64,000 bases of DNA from Gnomoniopsis sp. IMI 355080. Taxonomy: Eukaryota; Ascomycota; Sordariomycetes; Diaporthales; Gnomoniaceae. Numbering within the stretch: the stretch's first letter is position 1; each line of letters starts with the position of its first letter. The DNA lies in NCBI GenBank assembly GCA_027946555.1, contig JAPEVC010000043.1, positions 119,632-183,631 of the forward strand, read 5' to 3'. The notes beneath the pieces are model-generated. The model saw nothing but the letters and a program-made list of their open reading frames with translations, was not told where the DNA came from and did no database searches. Shown here in pieces: positions 24,341-35,167 of the stretch. The position numbers and the translations under genes were made by a program.

Positions 24341-26154
24341 ATGGACTCGCGGCAGCTGGTCCAGCAGCTGGTTGAATCTTTTACTGCATTGGCCGACGAG
24401 GTGCAGAACCTGACAGACCGGAAAACCATCCTTGAACACAAACTCCGATACGCCCATGAGCAGGTATGTCCCCCCCCCCCGCCCGTATTTGGTCTGCTGC
24501 AGGCCTGCACCAAAGTCGCAACACACCACCACCACATGATGAACATTAGCTCTAGATCTGCATCGTCTGCCTATTGAAGTTTGGCAGACTCCTGGAGACA
24601 ACCTTTACCACTGTCTGATTTTATCCTTTTCCCCTTCCCACCTGATGACCGCATCCCACTTCCGTCATTCGTTAGACTGACCCAATCCACCTCGGCTTTT
24701 TACAGTATCAGGCTCTTGCCGACAAATACGCTCCTTGCGCTCCTGACGTCGCCGACACCATTGCCAAACTGCAACTCCCACCAACTCCCACCTCCACCAA
24801 TTTCGTTCCTTTGCCCAGCCGTCTCCACTCCGACAGCTCACAGGCTCAGCTGGCGCTGTTTATCCGCGAGGGCAAGAAAGTGGCTCAGCAGCTGTCATCT
24901 CTGACAAATACACATGTCAACCCCTCTTCCGACATGAATTCCGATCCATCTACCGTCCTGGAAAAGGACTTTACCGTGGAGGGAAGAAAAGGCCAGCTTC
25001 AGTGTCCCTTCTCCGCCCCCAAGGAGCATGACGTTCATGACCGTGACGATGGTGCCCAACACCACACACCACATCCGCCTGGCGACCCTATTTGTGCGGC
25101 GATGCTGGAGGACACAACATCAGCTGCGACGACCAATGGTGCTGCTCAGTGTCCCATACGCTTCATGGATAAGCACTCGCCTGAGGAGATTGCGCGCTAC
25201 GTGGAGACTCACAAACACGAGCTTCCTAGGAGTCACGAGGTCTGTCTGAGGAGGAATCAGAAGAACGAAGAGCAGATAAGAAAGCTCGACGCCAAGTACG
25301 GGAACCTCGTTTCCATGATTGAAGACTTGTCTCACCTGCACGCTCCTATGCTGCCCGACGCCGAGCTCAATCAAGAAGATCATGCTGAAGTGGAGCCGGA
25401 TCGTCGCGTTAGTGATTGGGCGCAGAATGTAAGCGCCACCGGGGCCGAGGGCATCGCGATTGAGCAAGATGCCGGGCAGGATGAGACCACATTGGGTGAC
25501 CCCGATCTCGACCGCAATAGTCGCTTTGATCGGCCCCTAAAGGAAGTCCGAGTTGGCGAAAGCCCAAGTAGACCCTGGGGTATTTCGGTTCCTTTCCCAC
25601 CCGATGAGCCGTTGGCTCGACCTGCTTCACCAGCTGCTCCTGTCCGAATGCCCTCACTTAGCCCAGCCCAGCCATCCGAACCTCAAGCAGCAAAGCCGTC
25701 GAAATGTCCTTTCGATCACAGCAATATGCGCCTCAATGGGCAGACGCCTGCACCTGCAGTCCCGCCACATGCTCTGGATCATGAGACACCGGCCCGGCCT
25801 TCCAAGTGCCCCTTCGACTTTACGAAGATGCGGCTCGACGGCCCGGGTCTGGCCGAGTTTCCAAAGATGGAAGTTGAGGAGCAGAGTCCACCAAGACCGA
25901 CAACAACAACAAGCCAGGCAGCAGACCAGCCTCATCCTCCCACTCTCAAACAACCTCAACCGGCCCCACTCGACAGTCCTCCCGCATCCCATCAACCAGC
26001 ATTTCTCAACATGCCAACCACAACTACAAAGGCAGGGACCGCTGGGGTGGCAGTGCCCCAGATGGTCTTCAACGGCCCCGTGTTTATCGGATACCCCATG
26101 GAGCAGGCAATTCAGTTTATGCAGCAATTCCCGAACCACCAACAGCCACGATGA
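24341..26154 (+). CDS. Unrecognised conserved-looking protein with four Cys-Pro motifs, two exons
   Basis: Exons are 24341-24463 and 24706-26154, giving 523 residues. The N-terminus is helical and probably coiled (MDSRQLVQQLVESFTALADE), and continues across the 242-nt intron into YQALADKYAP. The frame is open a little further upstream but without an ATG. Four Cys-Pro motifs occur: CPF (141), CPI (190), CPF (375) and CPF (409). The last two sit in near-identical repeats PSKCPFDxxxMRLxG. Between them is a helical, charged segment (HSPEEIARYVETHKHELPRS, about residues 197-216) and much Pro/Ala-rich linker. Cys-Pro is the core of heme-regulatory motifs, so heme sensing is one guess, but nothing else supports it. 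A C11 run follows the donor site. I do not recognise the family by name. Confidence 0.75.
24470..24480 (+). repeat. C11 run just after a splice donor
   Basis: The intron of the Cys-Pro protein gene opens GTATGT and goes directly into eleven C. Confidence 0.9.
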
Positions 26155-26726
26155 ATTTTATGTGATATTTTGTGCTTTCTATAAGCGAGCGAGCAAGCAA
26201 GGGCGTTAATTCAACTCGACATGATTCGAGAGTGGCATGGCGTTCTTGATGATTTGAGTGGGAAGAGACTTGGACACTGGCCTTGCTATATTCCGAAGAA
26301 TGTTATAGGCCTCAATGACATATTTTCTTTTCTCATGACCACCACACTTTGGTTCCTGTCATCTGTGAACTGCATGAGAAGTACTGCATGAGAAGTACTG
26401 CATGAGAAGTACTGCTTGTAGAACACTGAAGTTGATGCTTGAAGCTGCCCCTAGCTCTTATGCATCTTTAACATGTCTTGTTTCGTCACGGGCCTCAAGC
26501 TGCCTTCAACTAATCATAGACCGTGTAAGCTCTTTTTCAACCTGCTCAACATGGCGGAGGTCAGCTGTGTTGTACTAATCTCATACATACCTGGGTACTG
26601 TATGTACCTTAACCATAGCTGGTGCGTGACTTCACATTTGAGTCAAGATGCGGATTGTGAAGTATGACTTATTGGAAGTCAATCCATGTAATTCTCTATG
26701 TGCTCACCGTTTTACGTCCACTATAT
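26155..26726. other. Convergent 3' spacer with a small minisatellite
   Basis: This 572 bp lies between the Cys-Pro protein and TVP38. It holds the 3-copy 14-bp tandem repeat at 26371-26412 and a TACCTGGGTA palindrome variant at 26588-26597. No gene is seen. Confidence 0.5.
26371..26412. repeat. Three perfect tandem copies of a 14-bp unit
   Basis: The unit TGCATGAGAAGTAC is repeated three times without change, and then breaks off into TGCTTG. It lies downstream of both flanking convergent genes. Confidence 0.95.
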
Positions 26727-28103
26727 CTATTGCTCTGACTCTCCTCTTTTCCTGCCTCCATCACCTCCAACAGCCTCCTCCTCATCCCTATACCGCCCAT
26801 TTCCAGCCGCCGCGTGGCCTACCTCAGGTCCATCTGCATCGTTCCAATCCTCATCCCCAGCAGCATCCCACAGGCTGATATCATCCGCATCCACCATCAG
26901 AGCCGCCGCATCGTCTGGATTCATCAACCGTGCACCCTCCCCGTCCTCGGCATCGTCCTCGTACACGCTGTCGCCCACGAGTGGCTGCGCGCCAACACCG
27001 CCGCCATCCTCTCGCGCCAGCTCGGCGGCCCGCGCCATTGTACGCTGGTAGATGAAATACCCAACGCCCATGCCCACGCACGCGCCGACGAGCATGCTCA
27101 CGTAGTTGACGAGGCGGTCCCCAAAGCCCATCTCATCGCCCTTCTCGGCCAACAGCGCGAGGCGCGAGCCGATAAACACATGTACCAGTAGCTTCGGGCT
27201 GGCAAAAGCCGTGGCCAGTGCGAAGCTTGCGGGCGCAATGCTCGGCACCGTCGCAAGGAAGCCGTTCGACAGGCTGTATGGCAGCGGGCAGAAGCGCACC
27301 AGCGCTAGCACGCCCAGCCCGTCGTGGCGAAGCACCTGTCCCAACGCCACGAAACGCTTGTCGTGGCCCACCAGCCTGTCCACGTATCCGGCGAGAACGG
27401 TCCTGCTGGCGATGAACGCAGCGGTGCTGCCGGCGACGGTGGCGGTGGCGACAATGGGCCAGCCCAGGGGAAAGCCGTAGACAAAGCCAGCGACGGTGCA
27501 GGCGGTCGAGTAGCCGATCAGCGGCGGAAAGGCGACGAGAAAGGTCGCAAGCCAGACGAGCAGCCAGCCGCCAGGCATGGCGCGCCACGAGGTTGCGACG
27601 GGGCCGAGAAGGTGGAAGATGCGTTGGGAGAAGATGAGAAGAGTGATGGTGAGGGCGAAGACGACGACGCCGCATGCGAGGACGAGGAATTGTTGCACGG
27701 GTTCTAGCGAGACGAAAAAGGTGGTACCGCGGCGGTAGAGGTTTTGTGAAGTCTTGAGGGTGGTGAGGGCAAAGTCGGTCAATTGCGAGCGGATGTCGAG
27801 CGGCGTAGAGGAGGATGAGGATCGCGAGTAGGGTGTTGACAGGCGGCGGGAGGCAGTTGATGAACGGGTAGGATTGGCGGGGCGTGCCCAGGGTACAGAC
27901 TGTGTTGCTGCGGCGGGAGGGCCATCTTCGTGTGCGTCACCGTCTTCGTCGTCGTTGTCGTTGTCGCGGAAGGGTGCTTGGGAGTCCATGCCGCCGAGCT
28001 GGGCGGCGGCGGAGGTTGCAGAGGGAGTTTTGTTGTTGGAGGTGCCGTTGGGTGAGGGAGGGATGGACAGACCGGCTGCCGCGGATTTGTAGTCGGCGGG
28101 CAT
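26727..28103 (-). CDS. tvp38: TVP38/TMEM64 family membrane protein (VTT/SNARE-associated domain)
   Basis: This is a single-exon gene of 458 residues. Tvp38 is a Golgi membrane protein in yeast, and the VTT domain is shared with VMP1, TMEM41 and bacterial DedA. A Ser/Asp-rich cytosolic N-tail (about 1-135) is followed by hydrophobic segments near residues 140-165, 175-205, 205-235 and 265-300, and a further one near 330-355. The domain core includes the conserved words GYSTACTVAGFVYG (a re-entrant loop) and ALVRFCPLPYSLSNGFLA (the RxxPxP..NxxxG pattern). The acidic C-tail is Asp/Glu-rich. The length is usual for filamentous fungi. ATG 28103 is the first in the frame and the N-tail has a plausible composition. 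It is divided by a 737-bp spacer from the CCCH-Smr gene on the same strand. Confidence 0.9.
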   Translation of the reverse strand: MPADYKSAAAGLSIPPSPNGTSNNKTPSATSAAAQLGGMDSQAPFRDNDNDDEDGDAHEDGPPAAATQSVPWARPANPTRSSTASRRLSTPYSRSSSSSTPLDIRSQLTDFALTTLKTSQNLYRRGTTFFVSLEPVQQFLVLACGVVVFALTITLLIFSQRIFHLLGPVATSWRAMPGGWLLVWLATFLVAFPPLIGYSTACTVAGFVYGFPLGWPIVATATVAGSTAAFIASRTVLAGYVDRLVGHDKRFVALGQVLRHDGLGVLALVRFCPLPYSLSNGFLATVPSIAPASFALATAFASPKLLVHVFIGSRLALLAEKGDEMGFGDRLVNYVSMLVGACVGMGVGYFIYQRTMARAAELAREDGGGVGAQPLVGDSVYEDDAEDGEGARLMNPDDAAALMVDADDISLWDAAGDEDWNDADGPEVGHAAAGNGRYRDEEEAVGGDGGRKRGESEQ

Positions 28104-28840
28104 TCTTGAAGTTGGTGGGTGGTGATGCTTTTTGGGAGAAGCTGTGCTGTGATGTGCAGGCGATGCTCTTGTACAGTACAGTACCTATATGCAGAGTCAG
28201 TTTATTATTAGTGAGGACTCTGGCGTCATAGGGTCCCAGGTTCAAGGTGGGCAGCTTTGCTTACGCTGTGGGGTGTCCACGTTCTCTTAGTACCTATGTA
28301 ACGACGACTACTATGTTCTCGTCGCCATTGGAATCATGAAAAAGACCTGGATAAAATGACTGAAGATGTTCAATTCAGCTCGGCTTATGGTCAATTGCAT
28401 GTACTTGACAAGTTGCTGATGTCAAAGTTGGAAGGTTGAGGATCGGACTTGAGCTTTAGTTACTTACTTTAGTAAGTCAGCCGGAAAAGTCGAGACTCGA
28501 CACAGTAAGCAAGTGCTATGCAGCCAGACATGCGCCGAATTCTGTTTCACTTCGTTACCCGAACGTCACCATCTGTTCCGTGTGCCGAGACGAGGGTTTC
28601 TTTAGCGACTGCCGCACTTACTGTCCGGAGATTTTGAGTTGACGTCTACTGCATGCATTAAAGCAGCATCCGAGATGACCTTGCTGTACTGTGCCAGCAA
28701 GATCCAATGAGGAATGTAGCAACAGCCCTACCCTACCCGTAAATGCTCGGCTGCCCGCCGCTGTCAACGGGAAGAACCCCCCGATCGACAAAGTATCGTG
28801 ATTTAACTTTATTCTCTTTTCTTGTGTGTCTAATTTACCG
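28104..28840. other. Spacer upstream of tvp38
   Basis: This 737 bp is the presumed tvp38 promoter plus the 3' end of the CCCH-Smr gene. Short gtac/cagtacc words occur near 28180 and 28290. No coding sequence is supported. Confidence 0.45.
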
Positions 28841-31150
28841 TCACCGACTTCCTCTAGGGCCCTTCGGAGGCTCCTTGCCAGTCGTCGAAGTATCCCGCAC
28901 CAAAAGCTTCATCTTACCCTCCCCAATCTCTACTCCCTGCGACAGGATATCAACCTCCTCAGCTTCCTCCTGAGCCTCCTCTCTCTTCTTCCCGTTCTGC
29001 TTGCCCAACGACTTGTCGTAGCTACGCGCGTCGATGCCCAGAATCCCGCCCATGTTGTTACGATCACCTGGCACAGAGAACTCGCGGAACGCATACCGCC
29101 AGTCGTTGAGATAATTGCGCACCGCCTTGCCCACCTTGTCCTTGCCATTCTTGCTGTGGTGGCCCGTGCCCGTAATTGCGTACACCGGTCTGCTTTCCTT
29201 TTCGTTTTCCTCAAGGGCTTCTGCTAAATATCGGATCGCTTCTTCAACATGCAGCCCGTGCAAGTCCACGTAAATCTCCCCGCTTGAGGAGTTGTTCTTG
29301 TTGCGCTCCTCGTAAAGCTTGTCTGCTGCCTCGCGATGGTACTTCCTCATGAGGTCGTTCTCGCTCTGCCCACGAAGGCTGAAGACCTTGGCTTGCCGGG
29401 CATCTTGACGGTTCCACGCTTGCGCTGCACTGCAGAATTTTGTTAGTAATAGGGACTGGAGAGGACTGATAGAATTTCACATACTTCTGCAGGAACTTAT
29501 TCCTAAGAGCTCCGTGTCTATGTGCCTCGCCGCGAGCCTTCATGTACGCCTTGTTGATGCCCTCGCCCGTCTCCATCCAAGGGATGTGCTTGGGGCTAGG
29601 GATCGCCTGAGCAGCCGCACTGTTTTCGCCGTTCCTCATGCCTTGCGCGCTTCCATTGCGGCTCATCTTAGAACCGGGCCGCGAAGTCGACGGGGCGGGA
29701 GACGGCGCCATCTTTACAATGTCGGCCAGTGAGCTGGGGGTATAGTTCTCCTTGGTTCCATGTCCATGTCCGCCTCGCTTGCCGTGGTGCTTCTTACCCT
29801 GCTTGGCTATGGCAGAGCCAAGAGAAGGGAAAGCCTCGTTGTCGTCAAGAGAGAGAGCGGCCTGGGCGGCCTCTTTGCTCTGTTGATGACGACTGCCCGG
29901 ACGAGAACGCGATCGTTGGTCGCCGGAAATACTTCTGAAGCCTGGAGGGGGTGTGATGCCGGCGGAAGGAGTAAAGACAGGAATGGCGTCCAGATTGGCC
30001 CCAAGCATGGGAAAACTACTATAATCTTGGATCTGGATGTTGGCAGGAGAGCTCTGCATGGGCGGCGTGCTGACGCCTTCAATACTTAGCTTATTCATGA
30101 GAGTTGCCGGGTCATGCGAGAAAATGCAAGTGTCTCCAGCAAGGCAGTTCCCAGCAAGCCAGTATCTGTATAGGCCGTTAGTATAGACTACAGGGTACAA
30201 TAACTTGAATAAACTCACCGGCAGATATGACCGCTTAAATCATGACTGAAGCGACAGTCCGCACGCATACAAGTGCCAGAAGACATATAGAACTTGCAAA
30301 TGACACCTGACTTTTGGTCTGCGGGTGTGGTCGGACGTGCATCGGGCGTCATCGATTTGCCAACTAGATATCCGTTGGTATCCGCCGCTGACGTGCTCGG
30401 AGATGAGTCTTGTGCCTCCATCATAGACATGAGGACTGCGCCGAGGTCATATCCGTGCTCGACAAGCGCCTGACTAATCTCGTCGTCTGTTCTCGACTCG
30501 CCCAAGATTGATCGTAGGATGTCGTGCGGCCGCATCGAGGCCTGTTGAGAGGAGAATTCGGGTGCCGCAGCATTAAGGCCACTGGATGCGCCAAAGGAGG
30601 AAGAAACACTGGCCACGTCGTCGGCCACTAACCAGTCTACATTATCATTCGTGAAGTCCTCGAATATCTCCTTTGATGACTCTCTATCGCTTGCAAATTC
30701 GTAGGCGTTCAGATTCGGACTATGAGGAATAGCAGGCGTCGAGAAGGCAAGGCGAGGCGAGGGACGGGGAGATGAGAAGGGAGAGGCGCCAGCGGTGAGA
30801 TTCCGAGTGAAGGTGGGAGCAAAACCAGGTGGTGGTGCGATGCCTGGCGGGACGAGCGGGCTCACGCCGAGACGTGGGGAGCCGGAGAGGGGAGTTGCTG
30901 CTGAGCTCCTGAACGAGGCCGGCGAGGGCCTCCTGAGAATGGTTTGCCGTATCGGAGGAGGTGAAGCATTATTACCACCTCCCTCTCGGTGCCGCCAGAG
31001 CACGTCGAGTACAGCATTGTCCAGTGACTGGCCAGTCAATGAGGTCTCCTTCTTCAACAGCTCTACCAGAGCTTCTGGTTTGTCCTCTTCCTCTATGGCC
31101 GAGTCTTGGAGGACTGGCTGGCAGAGCTCGTATGTCTCGTCGGAAACCAT
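28841..31150 (-). CDS. CCCH zinc finger and Smr-domain protein, three exons
   Basis: This is a predicted RNA-binding protein. Exons, in gene order, are 31150-30219, 30165-29485 and 29429-28841, giving 733 residues. The order is a helical N-terminal module (about 1-50), a CUE/UBA-like module ending in ALVEHGYDLGAVLMSMM (about 225-245), and two CCCH fingers. The fingers are C-x8-C-x4-C-x3-H and C-x7-C-x5-C-x3-H, and the first intron falls inside the second. A disordered linker, a DUF1771 helix (YHREAADKLYEERNKN) and a C-terminal Smr domain with the DLHGLHVEEAIRYL signature follow. Smr domains in other proteins nick RNA or DNA. The combination suggests action on translating or ubiquitinated mRNPs, which is inference. 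ATG 31150 is the first ATG; the frame is open for 114 more codons upstream without one. Confidence 0.9.
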
Positions 31151-32472
31151 CAGGGGCAGTTGCTCGTCTCGAGACTGTAAGCGCGCGAAAGGAAAGGGCG
31201 AGTTGGTAGTTGTAGAGAAGGTATTCGAGATTATGGCTATGGAGCTGGTATTAAGGGGCGAATGCGATCTCCGGGAGTGTGGAGGGGCATGGGTCGCAAG
31301 GCTGTCTTTATCAGCCTCCGAGTAGCAAAGCTGAAAGGATGAGATGCGGGTTCTGAGATGATGGGTCGCGCGAACTCGGTCTCTAGGGGAGGGGGGGGGC
31401 GGGGCGCGCTGCGCAGCGTAATCACGCCTTGTTCGATGAGCGGGCTGTTGTATCTGAATCAACAGTTTCGTCGGTGTTGTTTTATTCGGCAAGGGGCGCA
31501 GTTCGATCTGTAAAATGGGGGCTTGAACGGAAGGACGGGCGTTGGGCCGAAGCGCATCGTGCTATAGGGAAGCGTTTAAGGGCATTACATAGCCTGTCAC
31601 TCTGGTTGGGTGACACAGGGTGAGGATAGTAAGGCTGCGCCTGAGAAGAGTACGATGCGGTTTTCGGTGAGGAGTGTCCAAGACGGTGATGGGGCAGTGA
31701 AGTGACTGCAGCGAAAGCCTGCTTCGATGGGACGTAACACGGGCGAGGCGCCTCTTGATGTTGACTGACTGCCCTTGGTGTGTGTCGGTGTTGCTGTTGC
31801 TGTCGGTGGATGCAGGTGCAATTGCCAATAATAAGCGACCTGAACAAGAGCTCCACTGACTCAGCCAAATGCTGTCAGAAACAGCCAAGACAGCGCGATG
31901 TTGCGATGCTGGACGTGGCGGACTACCTGCCAGGCCACCAGAAGGTTTACAGATGTGTGATATCGGAAGCGCTTGGAAGTGATGATGAAAGGCGTGAGAG
32001 GTGTAACATGTGCTCAGCTGATGGCAACATACTTGATAAACGGGTCGAAGTCAATAGCTCCGACACGGCTGCACGGGTACGTAAGGGGCTCTGGCAGGGG
32101 TGGCCTGTCTGACGTCTGCCGGCTAACACTTTCTAGCCTTGCGACAGCTGACAGGGCTCTATCAACCCTTACTTGGGTACCTAGGTAGGTACAGTACATT
32201 CCTACCAAAATAATCTAATCCATGGCTCGGATGCCAAGAAACAAGAAATAGGAACAAACAGTGTCCCTGAAAACCTATTGTTATCTTTGGTTATAGAGAG
32301 CGGACGTAATAAAGGAAGACTTCAGGGGCTACTACAATTTACCGGCAGATGCCAACCCGTCGAGGAGTAGCTACTGCCCCAGACATACCATGGTATATTT
32401 TGGTTTGTGTAAGACGCATCCTCTACTACTTTACAATCGGATGTTGATTAATCAATCACAAGAACACGTCTT
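31151..32472. other. Spacer between the CCCH-Smr and F-box/JmjC genes
   Basis: This 1.3 kb holds the long leader/promoter of the CCCH-Smr gene (a G9 run near 31391) and the 3' end of the JmjC gene. A perfect TACCTAGGTA lies at 32178-32187. Several short frames on both strands are unrecognisable. Confidence 0.45.
32178..32187. repeat. Intergenic palindrome TACCTAGGTA (copy 3)
   Basis: This perfect copy lies in the spacer before the F-box/JmjC 3' end and is extended by AGGTACAGTAC. Confidence 0.9.
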
Positions 32473-34422
32473 TCAAGGTACCTCATCCTCATCCACGTCC
32501 GCAAAACCAAATCCAAAACTGAAGCCTCCCAAAGAGCCCTGCGCTTGCTCTTCATCAGCAGCAATAGCCTCGTCCCACTTGCGCTTCTTCTTGCTGTGCC
32601 TCGTCTCCAATTCGTGCAGTGCCTCTTGTAGCAACTCCGGGTACTGCGCCTGCAGTCGGTCAACGAACAAATCGTACGGTGCCGTAATATCTCTCTTGAA
32701 CCCAGTCACTTGGTCCGGCTTGTCTCTGAGGAATGCCATAGCATCGGCCAGATGAGACTTGGGAACAAAGTTTTGCGTCAACGCGATTCCACTTTCCAGG
32801 TTCACAACCAGATGCCACCACCCACTCGGCACATGGAGAATCTCTCCAGCCCTGCAGATTCCCTCGACGCACTCCGGCAATCGACGCGCTTCTTCGTGGA
32901 ATTCTAGAAGCCATTCGGCAATACTCAACGGGCTGGTCACTTCGCTTTGGTCTCTCGAAACGTAGACCCCAGGAACTTCGACAGTCGGTGGGAACATGAT
33001 CCAGTATTTGGCTCCTTGTACCACCGCATTCCATGCCGAAGTGGCGTTTGGATCCTTGTGGAAGGTGGAGCCGCTCCTCGCTGGCCCGATGATCAGCCAC
33101 CTATGCGCCGGTCTCTCTGCCCCGAGCAGTTCGAACAGGTCTGGACCAAAGCAGCCAGGCTTCCAATATGCAGCATCGTCATGCTCGCCAATGGTGATGT
33201 TCATCTTCTCCGCAAAAGCCTTGTCAAAGAGGTACAAGGGACTCTCATCCTGGTTGTTCACCAGATAGTCGTGATATGTTGCGAAGGGCCAGTCAACCGC
33301 CTCGGCCCGGAATTCGATATCCGAATATTTCTTCAGAAGGCTTGCAATGTTCCATTGCTCGCACACCGGCCAGGACCGAACAGACTCAGTCAGTATGAAC
33401 GGCTTGCCGCTCCAACTCTCGGCGAACTCCTCGTACGTGAGATCCTTGAAACGCTTTATTTCGTTGGAACTCGGGATCTTAGAGTAAAAGCTGCCAAGAG
33501 GAACAGTGGTGCAAACAAAGGGCCGATGCAGAAAGTCTGAGAACACATTGGAGCAGTCGATTCTTATTTGCTTCTCTAGTCCCAACAGAGTGGAACGCCA
33601 GGTGCCCTTCCACTGAAAGGGACGTTTTTTTTGCTCTTGAGACCTAGGGAACCTGTCAATGACCGTTGGAGAAATACAAAATTACGGTTCCTACTCCGCT
33701 AACGTATCAACTCATCGTAACAATATCGCAGCCATCGTCAAAGGCTTGTTGCGAAATTGACCCTGGGCCTAGGGCCCAAGTGTGAGGAGGTTGCCATGGG
33801 CTAGCAACACGCGGCATAAACTAAGCGAGCATTTGGTACTGGGACTCCCAGTATCCGTCTCTAGTCCGACGGATCCTTTGGTGCATTGAAACAAAAGATC
33901 CACAGGAGAAACAAACACATAGAAGACCAAGGATGAACCAGAGGGGCCGCCGGATATGTCGCATAACGGTAACGCCTCGGCATGGGGACTGGTGGCAGAT
34001 TCGACTTACTCCAGGAAAAGAGTCTTCCATAAATCGTCGGAGACGGAAAACGCGTAAAGGAATTTGCTAGCATATCCCAATTTTTGTAGTGTCCTCTGGT
34101 CAAGATATTCTAAAAGTTGTGCAAGAACCTCTAGGAATTCCGAGTCAGTTCAGGGCAGGCCAGTCATCAGTATCTAGAGACGCGACATGTTCGTACCATC
34201 TGGCAACGCCTGAAACGCTCCAATAGCCTCGCGGGCGTCGGGCGTTCCAGGAGATAGCAGCTTATTACCGGACGGTTTGATGCCTAGAGGGTGGATAGGT
34301 GACTCAAGGCCAAGTCCATCCACATGCGCATTTTCTAGCCCGTATCCGCGGCCGCTTTGAATGGCCTCGATGCCATTGTTCTCCGGCACAATCTGACCCC
34401 CTGGGTCACTTCTGAGTAGCAT
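32473..34422 (-). CDS. F-box plus JmjC-domain protein, three exons
   Basis: This is a predicted Fe(II)/2-oxoglutarate oxygenase of the JMJD6-like JmjC group, fused to an F-box. Exons, in gene order, are 34422-34197, 34130-34010 and 33652-32473, giving 508 residues. Exon 1 contains IHPLGIKPSGNKLL and leads into the F-box (FQALPDEVLAQLLEYLD..., about 70-115), which is completed by exon 2. Exon 3 opens with FQWKGTWRST and carries the cupin: HKD iron ligands at 314-316 and distal His 396 in PSGWWHLVV. A Lys/Arg stretch lies near the C-terminus. The F-box suggests recruitment to an SCF ligase, so it could be a hydroxylase coupled to protein turnover, or a nuclear/RNA-linked enzyme. The large exon lacks an ATG at its beginning, so the first two exons are needed. 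Intron 2 is long (357 nt). It is divergent with eIF4A. Confidence 0.9.
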
Positions 34423-35167
34423 GGCTTTGTTTCTTGGTGGTTTAGATAGATCGACAGAACTCCAGTGACTTGACTTTTCCCAAGACGACAAAAAAAAAGG
34501 GAAAAAGCCCCAGGCCTGCCACTATGTTCGGTGCCAATGAAATTGTATTGTGGACACACAATAAGAATTGGTTGTTTGAACAGGGCTGAGCACCGCCAAT
34601 ACTGAGTCACACCAACCAGGAGCGCTTACTTCTGACAGTGACGCATATTTTAGTCGATGAAATGGCGAACAGGCTGGAGGATGACTGGTCAAGGTGCAGG
34701 AATGTGGGAGTCAGAAGCCAGAGTGAAGGATTTGGGGCAAACAATAATGCATGTGGTCTGATGAAAGAAGCCTAGAGTTGAAGAAAACAGTGAACGGAGC
34801 CTTCAAGGGTGAGCCCCACTGTGCCAGCAGCGCACGGACCACCCTCCCAGCTAGCGGCAAATCCAAAGAGCCAAAAAAGTGTCGACGGTCCTCGTTGCAG
34901 AAAAAAACTTCTCCCACTTCGACTACAGCCAACTTCCATCAAACCCAGAACAACACCCCATATACCTAGTTCGTCGCTTTCCATTGTCGGAGAGCCTCAG
35001 ATCTAGAGTTTTTGTCCATCCCACAAATCGACTGTCGACCTCCAAGGCTCTCTTGAGACTCCTTGGACCTGTCTCTGACCGACAAACCCCACCTCCAACT
35101 TCCCAACACTAGTTCTAGGTCTCAAGCACCGCTTGGATCTAGATCCCTCATCACCACTACCGCAATC
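34423..35167. promoter_or_regulatory. Divergent promoter of the F-box/JmjC and eIF4A genes
   Basis: This 745 bp separates the two start codons. The eIF4A side (about 35000-35160) is C/T-rich, as leaders of strongly expressed fungal translation genes tend to be. No gene is supported. Confidence 0.5.

Noticed and set aside
31151..31492. 114-codon N-terminal extension of the CCCH-Smr protein
   Set aside because: The frame has no ATG in this stretch and is Pro/Arg/Ser-rich. The first ATG (31150) begins the ordered sequence.
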